In this document: positions 53,338 through 61,183 of the stretch, in pieces
Position numbering within the stretch: position 1 is the stretch's first letter
How the letters are laid out: every line of letters begins with the position of its first letter
Assembly: GCF_012911005.2 (NCBI RefSeq)
Contig: NZ_WTVS01000030.1
Location: forward strand, 1-64,000
Origin: Aromatoleum toluolicum
GTDB lineage: Bacteria > Pseudomonadota > Gammaproteobacteria > Burkholderiales > Rhodocyclaceae
Direction: 5' to 3'
DNA length: 64,000 nucleotides
Notes under the pieces: model-generated
Database searches by the model: none
Seen by the model: the letters and a program-made list of their open reading frames with translations, nothing else
Told to the model about the DNA's origin: nothing
Made by a program: the position numbers and the translations under genes

Positions 53338-54503
53338 GCTCCTCGAGAATCGGCTTGGCCCTCTCGGGTGGCGGATCTCGGGCCATCGCCTTTCACCTGG
53401 GTTGCCTGCGTGCGCTTCACGACCGCGGAATTCTCGACAAGGTCGCTGTGCTTTCGGGGGTCTCGGGCGGCAGTGTCATCGCGGCGCTCTATGCCTACAG
53501 CGATGAACCATTCGAAGCTTTTGCGCGTCGAGTCGAGGCGGCGCTCTCGCGCGGCATGGTGTGGGGAATTGCCCGCGAGACGCTCTTGTCGTTCGAACTG
53601 CCTAAGATTGTGGTCGCCACGATCCTCGCCGGCCCGGCTGCCGTTCTGGCGCGGACTCTCCAGCTCACGGGATGGTTGCTGAGCCTCGTAAAGCTACGGC
53701 CTAAGTGGCTAGTAACGATCGCCGAGCAGATCCTCGACTTTGCCCCACGGTTTGCGAGCTTCACGACGGCTTTCGAGCGCCACCTCGTTCGTTGCTACTT
53801 CGGCGACCGGCGCATGGATGCTGTCGGGCGCCGAGAGCTCTCGGTTGTCATCAATGCGGCCGAGCTCCGTACCGAGACGGCATTCCGCTATGGCTCCGTT
53901 GAGAGCGGATGTTGGCGGTTCGGCAGGCTGACCGATACCCCGCACGTCGCCACCGCGGTTGCCGCTTCCGCGGCATTCCCTGCATTCCTGCCCGCGCTCG
54001 ATCACTACCTGACATTCACCAAGAACGGTGTCGAAACGAAGCATCGCGTCATCGTCACGGACGGGGGTGTTTACGACAATCTTGGTGTGTCCTGCATGCT
54101 ACCTGGGCGCTCAAGCGAGTTCAGTACCAATGTGTTCCCGGTGGACTTCATCATTGCGTGTGATGCCGGCCAGGGGATGCCGTCTGGGGCGAGGCGGCCG
54201 ACATTCTGGATGTCGCGGATGCTGGCGACGGTCATCACTATCCACCGGCGGACGCAGACGCTGACACAGAGTCTCCTCCACCGGATGGCGGCCAGCGGGG
54301 AGATTCAGGGGTTTCTCATGCCGTATCTCGGCCAGCGGGATAGCGCGCTGCCGGTCCGGCCTGCCGACCTGGTCAGTCGTGATCAGGTTATCGACTACCC
54401 GACGAATTTCAACCCAATGTCGAAGGGGAACATCGAAAAGCTCAGCAAGCGGGGCGAGCAGCTGACTCGCTGCCTTGTGGATACCTATGCGCCCGAACTT
54501 TGA
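53334..54503 (+). CDS. Patatin-like phospholipase, cargo operon gene 3
   Basis: This 389-residue protein has patatin motifs: glycine-rich oxyanion hole LALSGGGSRAIAFH, nucleophile GVSGGS (G42-x-S44-x-G46) and the catalytic Asp in TDGGVYDN (Asp243), giving a complete Ser44-Asp243 dyad. Hydrophobic segments near 93-120 may associate with membranes. Patatin lipases serve as membrane-degrading effectors in CBASS and related systems. The ATG overlaps the E2-E1-JAB stop (ATGA). CBASS nucleotidyltransferases are absent, so activation must be different. Confidence 0.85.
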   Translation: MSSSRIGLALSGGGSRAIAFHLGCLRALHDRGILDKVAVLSGVSGGSVIAALYAYSDEPFEAFARRVEAALSRGMVWGIARETLLSFELPKIVVATILAGPAAVLARTLQLTGWLLSLVKLRPKWLVTIAEQILDFAPRFASFTTAFERHLVRCYFGDRRMDAVGRRELSVVINAAELRTETAFRYGSVESGCWRFGRLTDTPHVATAVAASAAFPAFLPALDHYLTFTKNGVETKHRVIVTDGGVYDNLGVSCMLPGRSSEFSTNVFPVDFIIACDAGQGMPSGARRPTFWMSRMLATVITIHRRTQTLTQSLLHRMAASGEIQGFLMPYLGQRDSALPVRPADLVSRDQVIDYPTNFNPMSKGNIEKLSKRGEQLTRCLVDTYAPEL

Positions 54504-54997
54504 GTGACGATGAGGGGGGCGCGGATCCGCGGGCCGGGAGGGCGAGCACGAACCCGAGGTCCGAAATGCGTGGACGCTGACCCTTGTCCAAGTGTCCCCG
54601 GCGGTCGCCAACTCGAACCAGAATGTTGTAAGTGCTGGCTACGACGGTCCCATTCCGATAACGCTCTGAGAGTCTCGGCGCTGACCAATCTTCTCTGCTG
54701 CTTTGGAGGCGGTGCGGTGTCTAGCTAGCGAGGACTCTGGCCCTGCTGAGCTACGCAAATAAGGAGAACCGGTACTCCCAAATGTCTGGAAGCAGCTCAG
54801 ACTCGAAACGTCCGCATAGTGGTCGGACTCTGCTTTTATCCCTTCATACTCGTCGCATCTCGAACCCCACAGTCTGGAGTTAGGATTAGTCGGCAGGTCC
54901 CCCCACAGTAGGAACTACTCGGGCAAACAGGGGTGTGCAGCACAACGGTTTTTTGCGCCCGCCCGTCGGTCACCTGAAGCACTCTACTGCTATGTCC

Positions 54998-55062
54998 GTC
55001 GGCGATGCCGACAACATGCCGAGGTAGCCAAGACCTTCAAGGTTACGACGCGTTGCGACGCG
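54998..55062 (+). promoter_or_regulatory. ICE regulatory repeat, copy B
   Basis: A GTCGG-CGATG-CCGAC dyad is followed by AACATGCCGAGGTAGCCAAG and ACCTTCAAGGTTACGACGCG. It is homologous to copies A (47346) and C (44263). It lies 107 bp before the 55169 gene, where the ICE core resumes after the cargo. Confidence 0.65.
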
Positions 55063-55107
55063 CAGGTCGTTCTTCTTCGCCAAGCCGTTCCCGGCGCTTT
55101 CTTCCAC

Positions 55108-55134
55108 CCCTTGGGGCAGCGACTGCCCCAAGGG
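55108..55134. repeat. Perfect 12-bp stem-loop upstream of 55169 gene
   Basis: CCCTTGGGGCAG (55108-55119) pairs perfectly with CTGCCCCAAGGG (55123-55134) around a CGA loop. It is followed by CCGTGCTGTC rather than a T-tract, so it may be a processing or attenuation hairpin 35 bp before the ATG. It is the strongest of the stem-loops that precede small ICE genes. Confidence 0.65.
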
Positions 55135-55168
55135 CCGTGCTGTCTCCGATCTCTTCGAGGACAACACC

Positions 55169-55825
55169 ATGCCTGCCACCCATTCTTCCAAGACGCTGTA
55201 TCGCATCGACGAATGCCCCGACCTCATGGCCGACGGCTGCGTGGGTGACGAACACGGCAACCTAGTCTTCCTGTCCGTCTGGGCGCGCGACACCGCCGTC
55301 CAGGAGTTCCTGGCTCGCTTGACCCTCGGGCGCGACGAGCAGGGGCTGGACCAGTTCCACGTCGTCACCGAGCAGGGCGGCGCGCTTCCGGTCTTCGTCG
55401 GCAACGTCGACAACCTGGAGAAGCGCATCACCCGCGCTTACCGCCGTACGCTGTTCGGTGCGCTGACGAACGTGTGGCTGTTCGACCATCGCGCCGTGAG
55501 GCCTGACAAGGCCAACGCCAGCGCGCTGGCGCTTCTGCCGCGCGAGTCCGCACACCGGCTCGACCGGCTGTGGTCGTTGGTGCGGGATACCTGCCCGCTG
55601 CCGCTGCTCGATCACTGGCGCGACATCGTGCTGGAGTTGCTGCAGGCGCGGTCGATGCTGACCCGCCTTCCGCTCGCCCTCGGGCCACTGGAAGGCCATC
55701 GCCTCGCCATTGACGTACCGGCGCTGACCCTGGCGCTGGGCGGGCTGATCCGTAGCAACGTGCTCACCACAGAGGACTCCGGGTACCCGATCACCTCTGA
55801 CCTATCGCTCGAAGCGGTGGCCTGA
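55169..55825 (+). CDS. ICE-conserved hypothetical protein
   Basis: This 218-residue protein has no motif I can assign. It contains LYRIDECPDLMADGCVGDEHG, LVFLSVWARDTAVQEFLARL and FGALTNVWLFDHRAV. It has a mostly helical C-terminal half with leucine-rich segments. The ATG follows GAGGACAACACC. Placed directly after copy B of the regulatory repeat and before the DUF6094 gene. Function unknown. Confidence 0.75.
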   Translation: MPATHSSKTLYRIDECPDLMADGCVGDEHGNLVFLSVWARDTAVQEFLARLTLGRDEQGLDQFHVVTEQGGALPVFVGNVDNLEKRITRAYRRTLFGALTNVWLFDHRAVRPDKANASALALLPRESAHRLDRLWSLVRDTCPLPLLDHWRDIVLELLQARSMLTRLPLALGPLEGHRLAIDVPALTLALGGLIRSNVLTTEDSGYPITSDLSLEAVA

Positions 55826-55892
55826 GGTCTTCGCACCGGACATGCCCACGCGCATGTCCGCTTCCCTTCATCGACATGCCAAGGAGATTCCC

Positions 55893-57002
55893 ATGGCACT
55901 CATGTTCCCGCGGCTCGCCCGCAATTTCGTGAAGAACGGGTACTTCCCCACCGATGAACCCACACTCGAAAGAGCGCTCGCCGCACTGGCTCCCGCCGAC
56001 GGCCCGATGTGCATCCTCGATCCCTGCGCCGGCGAAGGCGTGGCGATCGCCGAAGCCGCGCACGCCCTCGGGCGCGAGCAGGTCAAGGCCTTCGCCGTCG
56101 AGTACGACGCCGGGCGTGCGGCCCACGCACGCGGACTCGTCGATCGCTGTATCCACGGCGACCTAATGGACACGCTGATCTCACGCCAGACCTTTGGCCT
56201 GCTGTGGCTGAACCCGCCCTATGGCGACCTGAGTAAGGACGCCAACGGCAACATCGGCTACCAGGGCCAGGGCCGCGCCAGGCTGGAGAAACTGTTCTAC
56301 CAGCGCGCGCTGCCGCTGCTGCAGTACGGCGGCGTGCTGATCTTCATCGTGCCGTCCTACGTGCTCGACGCCGAGCTGGTCGGATGGCTGATGCGCCACT
56401 TCGCCGACCTGCGCATCTACCGTGCGGTGGAGACGCAGTTCAAGCAGGTGGTGGTCTTCGGCCGCCGGGTTCGCCAGCGCGACCAGGCATCGGATTCGGT
56501 CAAAGCCGTGCGCGGCCTGCTGCTGCAGATCGGGCAGGGCGACGTCGAAGCCGAGGAGCTGCCGCGGGAATGGCCGTTCCTGCCCTACATGCTCCCCGCC
56601 AGCCCGGCCGAACCGGAGCACTTCTATCGCGTGACGATGGAACCCGAGCAGTTCGCCGACGAAGTCGACCGGCTGCAAGGACTCTGGCCGGCGCTCGATA
56701 CGCACCTGGGTGCCGCACAGCAATCGCTGCGGCCACCGGCGCGGGCTTTGTCACACTGGCATCTCGCCCTGGCCTTGGCCGCGGGCGCGATCTCCGGCGT
56801 GGTGAGGTCCAGAACCGGGCGGGTGCTCGTCGTCAAAGGTGATACCCACAAGGAGAAAACTCTCCAGACGGAATACACCGAACGCGACGACGGCTCCGTG
56901 GCCGAGACGCGCATCCTCACCGACAAGTTCGTGCCGGTCATCCGCGCCTGGGACATGACGCCAGGCTCCCCGACGCGGGGCGAGGTGCTGACCATCCGCT
57001 GA
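55893..57002 (+). CDS. DUF6094-type class I methyltransferase-like protein
   Basis: This 369-residue protein has a Rossmann-type SAM site (CILDPCAGEGVAIAEAAHAL), an AVEYDAGRA acidic strand end and the N6-adenine/cytosine N4-type catalytic motif NPPYGDL. The rest follows DNA-methylase-like order without a target-recognition domain I recognise. It may modify ICE DNA to evade host restriction (inference). CCAAGGAG precedes the ATG. Length and position match ICE DUF6094 proteins. Confidence 0.8.
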   Translation: MALMFPRLARNFVKNGYFPTDEPTLERALAALAPADGPMCILDPCAGEGVAIAEAAHALGREQVKAFAVEYDAGRAAHARGLVDRCIHGDLMDTLISRQTFGLLWLNPPYGDLSKDANGNIGYQGQGRARLEKLFYQRALPLLQYGGVLIFIVPSYVLDAELVGWLMRHFADLRIYRAVETQFKQVVVFGRRVRQRDQASDSVKAVRGLLLQIGQGDVEAEELPREWPFLPYMLPASPAEPEHFYRVTMEPEQFADEVDRLQGLWPALDTHLGAAQQSLRPPARALSHWHLALALAAGAISGVVRSRTGRVLVVKGDTHKEKTLQTEYTERDDGSVAETRILTDKFVPVIRAWDMTPGSPTRGEVLTIR

Positions 57003-57103
57003 TCGTTGTTCCCTGACGGTTCGCCGTCGCTTTCATCCACCCACCGGGCTCATGTCGCCCCGATGGGGTGTCGTGGCCCCTTCTTCCAGAAGGAGATACC
57101 ACC

Positions 57104-57409
57104 ATGGCACTCGCAGTCCTCAACCTCACGTCACAAACACGTTTCTCGCCCGGTCAGGTTGTCATGACCATCGGCGTCGATGAACTGGTCCGGCAGGGCC
57201 GGCTCAACCCCGTGCCGTACCTGCGCCGCCATCTTCATGGCGACTGGGGCGACCTGAGCGACGACGATCGGCGGCTGAACGACGCCGCCCTGAAGTCCGG
57301 CGACGATCGTCTGTTCTCGTCCTACCAGGTCACGCCCGACCTGAAGCTCTGGATCATCACCGAATGGGATCGCAGCGTCACCACGCTGCTGTTGCCCAGC
57401 GAGTACTGA
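57104..57409 (+). CDS. Small ICE-conserved hypothetical protein
   Basis: This 101-residue protein begins MALAVLNLTSQTRFSPGQVV and contains LNPVPYLRRHLHGDWGDL and LKLWIITEWDRSVTTLLLP. It has mixed alpha/beta character. Homologues accompany DUF6094 and helicase genes in ICEs and plasmids (recalled). AAGGAG precedes the ATG. Function unknown. Confidence 0.78.
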   Translation: MALAVLNLTSQTRFSPGQVVMTIGVDELVRQGRLNPVPYLRRHLHGDWGDLSDDDRRLNDAALKSGDDRLFSSYQVTPDLKLWIITEWDRSVTTLLLPSEY

Positions 57410-57507
57410 TCCACCTCGACGGCCTTGCGCCGTTCCTTTCTTCCCACCCTGGGGCATGTCATCGCCCCGTGGGGGAGGTGCCTGCCCCTTCACCTTGGAG
57501 CATCACC

Positions 57508-59781
57508 ATGTCCGTCGATCTTGAAACCGTTCCCGAAACCGCTGCACAGGGCGACCTGCTCGAAGCAGCGGCTTCTCCCCTCACGCTGAGCCTGCAGGAC
57601 TTCGTTTCCGAGTTCGGCGACGAACTGCTGGATTCCCTCAACCGCGCCAATCCGCCGGTCTACACCGGCCAGCCACGGGCGCATCGGCAGATCGTTCTCG
57701 CAAGCCTCAAGCGCAAGCTGTTCCAGGCGCAGGCCGACGTGGTCCATGCGGTTTCCGAACTGTTGGTCGACCGCGGCGAACGTGCCGCGATCGTCAACGG
57801 CGAGATGGGATGCGGCAAGACGACCGTCGGCATCGCCACGGCTGCTGTGCTCAACGCCGAAGGCTACCGCCGTACCCTGGTGCTCTCGCCACCCCACCTG
57901 GTCTACAAGTGGCGGCGCGAAATCCAGGAGACGGTGGCCGGTGCCAAGGTCTGGGTGCTCAACGGCCCGGACACCCTGCTCAAGCTCATCAAGCTGCGCG
58001 AGCAGTTGGGTGTGCCGGCATGGGGTCAGGAGTTTTTCGTCCTGGGCCGCGTGCGGATGCGGATGGGGTTCCACTGGAAACCCGTCTTCACCCGGCATCG
58101 CACCCGCCACGGCGACGTGGCGGCGTGCCCGGACTGCGGCCATGTCATCACCGACCTCGACGGCGAGCCGGTCAACCCGGTCGAGCTGGAAGCCGAGGAG
58201 TACCGCAGGAAGTGCAGCCACTGCGCCGCACCGCTGTGGACGCTGATCCGCCCGAGGAGCCTGTCCGCCGGTGACCAGTCCTCCGCCGTGCTCAAGGCCC
58301 TGAAGCGCATCCCGACCATTGGGGAAGTCACCGCGCAGAAGCTGATGCAGAAGTTCGGTGACGCCTTCCTGGCCTCGATGCTGGGCGACAACATCCACGA
58401 GTTCATCAACCTGATGGACGACCGGGGTGAGCTGGTCTTCTCGGATCGTCAGGCGCACCGCATGGAGCGCGCGATGGCGAACATGGAGTTTGGCTTCGGC
58501 GAGGGCGGCTACCAGCCGTCCGAGTACATCAAACGCTACCTGCCGCAAGGCACGTTCGACCTGCTCATCGCCGACGAGGCGCACGAGTACAAGAACGGCG
58601 GAAGCGCCCAGGGCCAGGCCATGGGCGTGCTCGCGGCAAAGTCGCGCAAGACCTTGCTACTCACCGGCACGCTGATGGGCGGCTACGGCGACGACCTGTT
58701 CCACCTGCTGTTCCGAGCCCTGCCGGGGCGGATAATCGAAGACGGCTACCGGCCGACGAAGAGCGGCAGCATGACCTCGGCTGCGATGGCATTTATGCGC
58801 GATCACGGTGTCCTCAAGGACATCTATTCCGAGAGCACGGGTACGGCGCACAAGACGGCCAAGGGCACCAAGGTATCGGTGCGCACGGTCAAGGCGCCGG
58901 GCTTCGGTCCGAAGGGCGTGCTGCGTTGCGTCCTGCCGTTCACCGTCTTCCTCAAGCTCAAGGACATCGGTGGCAACGTGTTGCCGCCCTACGACGAGGA
59001 GTTCCGCGAAGTCGCGATGGATACGGCGCAGGCCGCAGCCTACCGCGATCTGGCGGGTCGCCTGACCCAGGAGCTGAAGCAGGCCCTGGCCAAACGCGAC
59101 ACGACACTGCTCGGCGTGGTCCTCAACGTGCTGCTGGCCTGGCCGGATTGCTGCTTCCGGTCGGAAACCGTGGTGCATCCGCGCACGCGCCACACCCTGG
59201 CCTTCGTCCCGGCTCAGTTCAACGAGCTGGAGGTGATGCCCAAGGAGCGCGAGCTGATCGAGATCTGCAAGCAGGAGAAGGCAGCGGGTCGCAAGACCCT
59301 CGTCTATTCCGTCTACACGGGCACACGCGATACCACGTCGCGCCTGAAGGTGCTGCTGGAGCAGGAAGGTTTCAAGGTGGCGGTGCTGCGCGCAAGCGTG
59401 GATGCCTCCCGCCGCGAGGACTGGATCGCCGAGCAGTTGGACCGCGGCATCGACGTGCTCATCACCAATCCCGAGCTGGTCAAAACCGGCCTGGACCTGT
59501 TGGAGTTCCCGACCATCGTGTTCATGCAGTCGGGCTACAACGTGTATTCGCTGCAGCAGGCCGCGCGGCGCTCATGGCGCATCGGCCAGAAGCAGCCGGT
59601 GCGCGTGATCTACCTCGGCTACGCCAACTCCTCGCAGATGACCTGCCTGGGGCTGATGGCCAAGAAGATCATGGTCTCGCAAAGCACCTCGGGCGACGTG
59701 CCCGAGTCGGGCTTGGATGTCCTCAACCAGGACGGTGACTCCGTCGAAGTCGCGCTCGCCAGGCAACTGGTTGCGGCGTGA
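57508..59781 (+). CDS. SNF2-like DEAD/DEAH helicase of the ICE core
   Basis: This 757-residue SF2 protein has Walker A GEMGCGKTT, the Walker B helicase box LLIADEAHEYKN and motif III LLLTGTLMGGYG. C-terminal helicase motifs are present, including ITNPELVKTGLDL and the SNF2-type QQAARRSWRIGQ. A Cys pair module (CPDC...CSHC) around 205-245 may bind zinc. It likely translocates on double-stranded DNA in ICE replication or transfer. The ATG follows TTGGAG. A rho-independent terminator follows. Confidence 0.85.
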   Translation: MSVDLETVPETAAQGDLLEAAASPLTLSLQDFVSEFGDELLDSLNRANPPVYTGQPRAHRQIVLASLKRKLFQAQADVVHAVSELLVDRGERAAIVNGEMGCGKTTVGIATAAVLNAEGYRRTLVLSPPHLVYKWRREIQETVAGAKVWVLNGPDTLLKLIKLREQLGVPAWGQEFFVLGRVRMRMGFHWKPVFTRHRTRHGDVAACPDCGHVITDLDGEPVNPVELEAEEYRRKCSHCAAPLWTLIRPRSLSAGDQSSAVLKALKRIPTIGEVTAQKLMQKFGDAFLASMLGDNIHEFINLMDDRGELVFSDRQAHRMERAMANMEFGFGEGGYQPSEYIKRYLPQGTFDLLIADEAHEYKNGGSAQGQAMGVLAAKSRKTLLLTGTLMGGYGDDLFHLLFRALPGRIIEDGYRPTKSGSMTSAAMAFMRDHGVLKDIYSESTGTAHKTAKGTKVSVRTVKAPGFGPKGVLRCVLPFTVFLKLKDIGGNVLPPYDEEFREVAMDTAQAAAYRDLAGRLTQELKQALAKRDTTLLGVVLNVLLAWPDCCFRSETVVHPRTRHTLAFVPAQFNELEVMPKERELIEICKQEKAAGRKTLVYSVYTGTRDTTSRLKVLLEQEGFKVAVLRASVDASRREDWIAEQLDRGIDVLITNPELVKTGLDLLEFPTIVFMQSGYNVYSLQQAARRSWRIGQKQPVRVIYLGYANSSQMTCLGLMAKKIMVSQSTSGDVPESGLDVLNQDGDSVEVALARQLVAA

Positions 59782-59797
59782 TTTTCTGACACGTGCC

Positions 59798-59825
59798 GGC
59801 GGCCCAGTGGGTCGCCGTATTTTTC
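59798..59825 (+). terminator. Rho-independent terminator after the helicase
   Basis: GGCGGCCC-AGT-GGGTCGCC (8-bp stem, one G-T) is followed by GTATTTTTC. It is a well-formed intrinsic terminator 17 bp after the helicase stop. Confidence 0.75.
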
Positions 59826-59946
59826 TCCCGTGCCCCATCGTAAAGATGGAGCCATGGCCAATCGCCCCCACGTGTTCCGGGGTCGGTCCCAAGCACGGTA
59901 TTTTGCTCGAGCGTGAAGTTGCTGTTTCGATTGATATAATCGGCGG

Positions 59947-60261
59947 ATGACGAAATCAGAACTCATCGACCGTCTCGCACAGCGCTTCCCGCAGTTTGTC
60001 GCACGGGATGCGGAAGAGGCGGTGAAGGTGATCTTCGGCGCCATGACCGATGCGCTCACCCATGGCGGCCGAATCGAGATTCGCGGCTTCGGCAGCTTTT
60101 CGCTGAACTACCGGCCGCCACGCGTAGGCCGCAACCCGAAGTCCGGCGAGACGGTGCATGTCCCCGGGAAATACGTGCCGCATTTCAAGTCGGGCAAGGA
60201 GTTGCGGGACCGAGTGGATGTTGCCCCCGTGCCGGCAGCCGTCCGCAAGAAAGCCGCCTGA
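59947..60261 (+). CDS. IHF beta-like DNA-bending protein on the ICE
   Basis: This 104-residue HU/IHF family protein starts [16 protein letters not shown] and has [20 protein letters not shown], then [17 protein letters not shown]. These closely follow the IHF beta sequence, with the DNA-intercalating Pro region intact. An extra Ala/Lys tail is present. IHF helps integrase and relaxase complexes. An ICE-encoded copy may supply this factor independently of the host, or pair with the host IHF alpha. Confidence 0.85.
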   Translation: MTKSELIDRLAQRFPQFVARDAEEAVKVIFGAMTDALTHGGRIEIRGFGSFSLNYRPPRVGRNPKSGETVHVPGKYVPHFKSGKELRDRVDVAPVPAAVRKKAA

Positions 60262-60340
60262 ACGGGACTGCCGGCATCGGTAGCGCAACGGGCCGACGAC
60301 GCGGTACATTGCGACTGCCCGAGTGTGCGGAGCAAGAAAG

Positions 60341-60366
60341 CTCAGGTATCCCCCTCAGGTATCCCC
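60341..60366 (+). repeat. Two tandem 13-bp repeats
   Basis: CTCAGGTATCCCC occurs twice without gap. It contains TATCCCC, the left half of the ICE palindromes at 38457 and 41432, and might bind the same regulator. Confidence 0.7.
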
Positions 60367-60408
60367 AAAACGCCCCGAGCGCACGCGTACCCGAACGTGG
60401 CCCTTCGG

Positions 60409-60431
60409 TTTTCCACAAAAACTGTGGATAA
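60409..60431. promoter_or_regulatory. Inverted pair of DnaA-box-like sites
   Basis: TTTTCCACA (one mismatch to TTATCCACA) and TGTGGATAA (perfect complement of TTATCCACA) are separated by 5 nt. They also form a TCCACA/TGTGGA hairpin. The pair could recruit DnaA, or be a small stem-loop. Confidence 0.45.
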
Positions 60432-60607
60432 CCCTCTCGATAACTCGATCACCACCCGGCGTTCAGGCATCTGGACGCTGTGACGCTTTATTGACCAGCG
60501 GGCAGACCGTTCCCCCAGGAATCGGCAAGGCGGCGATTCCCATTGTTTGCTGATGCAGCATCCCAGGATGGCGATGGTATCGGCTCCACATCGCAGAGAG
60601 CCGATCC

Positions 60608-61183
60608 ATGCCATCAGCCCGCCCGTATTGCCGGACAGCCTGCGGTTGCCTGGCGCTGACCGCCTCCCTGGTGGCCGGCTGCGCGACGACCGCGCCGTCT
60701 TCCCCGCCAGCCGCTTCATCCCGGGCAGTCGAACCTGCAAGCTCACCGCCGCAATACATCCCAGTGGTCCGCTACGGCCGCTACACCCTGGTCGAACTCA
60801 AGCCGACGGAGGCCCAGCGGGATCTGCTGCTGCAGGTGATCGACGTGACCCTGCCCGACACCCTGCACGCGACGGTCGGCGACGCGCTGCGCCACGTGCT
60901 GCAACGCTCGGGCTTCCAACTCTGCAGCGGCCCCGAAACCGATGCCATCGATGCCCTTCCGCTGCCGGCGGCGCACTACCGGCTCGGGCCGATGGTGTTG
61001 CGCGATGCCCTGCTGACCCTCACCGGTCCGGCCTGGAACCTGCACGCCGACGAGGCTGCGCGCGTGGTGTGTTTCACGCCGGTCGCAATGCCTGCCGAGC
61101 CGGTCAGGCCACTACCTTCTCCCGCTGGAGATGCCGACACCCCGGCCGAGACATTCCCGCTTAGCGAGGAGGCGCAGCCATGA
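60608..61183 (+). CDS. PilL N-terminal-type ICE lipoprotein (TIGR03748-like)
   Basis: This 191-residue lipoprotein has signal LTASLVAGCATT (lipobox Cys25) and a Pro/Ser-rich linker. The conserved part is YIPVVRYGRYTLVELKPTEAQ, VGDALRHVLQRSGFQLC and LRDALLTLTGPAWNL. It matches the PilL-N domain found at the start of PFGI-1-type conjugation operons. It probably belongs to the outer-membrane/periplasmic part of the ICE pilus or secretion machinery. It overlaps the next gene by 4 nt. Confidence 0.82.
   Translation: MPSARPYCRTACGCLALTASLVAGCATTAPSSPPAASSRAVEPASSPPQYIPVVRYGRYTLVELKPTEAQRDLLLQVIDVTLPDTLHATVGDALRHVLQRSGFQLCSGPETDAIDALPLPAAHYRLGPMVLRDALLTLTGPAWNLHADEAARVVCFTPVAMPAEPVRPLPSPAGDADTPAETFPLSEEAQP

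Larger units (their letters stand above)
54504..55168. other. Cargo/core junction region without genes
   Basis: In these 665 bases no protein gene is convincing. G+C and codon bias are lower than in flanking ICE genes from about 54720 to 54960. The region contains a perfect CGCGGATCCGCG palindrome (54518-54529), copy B of the ICE regulatory repeat (54998-55062) and a perfect 12-bp stem-loop at 55108-55134. It likely includes the distal insertion boundary of the cargo. Confidence 0.55.
60262..60607. other. Region with tandem 13-mers and DnaA-like boxes before the conjugation operon
   Basis: These 346 bases lack genes. They contain two abutting copies of CTCAGGTATCCCC (60341-60366), then TTTTCCACA (60409-60417) and TGTGGATAA (60423-60431), which are DnaA-box-like sites in inverted arrangement. 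The region must hold the promoter of the pil/tra operon and may include an origin-like site. Confidence 0.55.

Noticed and set aside
49898-54503. CBASS operon
   Set aside because: E1/E2/JAB and patatin parts fit, but no CD-NTase motif (GS-x-D-x-D type) is present in any of the three proteins or in the flanking region.
54780-54885. Short open frame beginning MSGSSSDSKRP after the patatin gene
   Set aside because: About 33 codons, no domain, in an A+T-richer junction; an AAGGAG lies nearby but spacing is about 17 nt, so not annotated.
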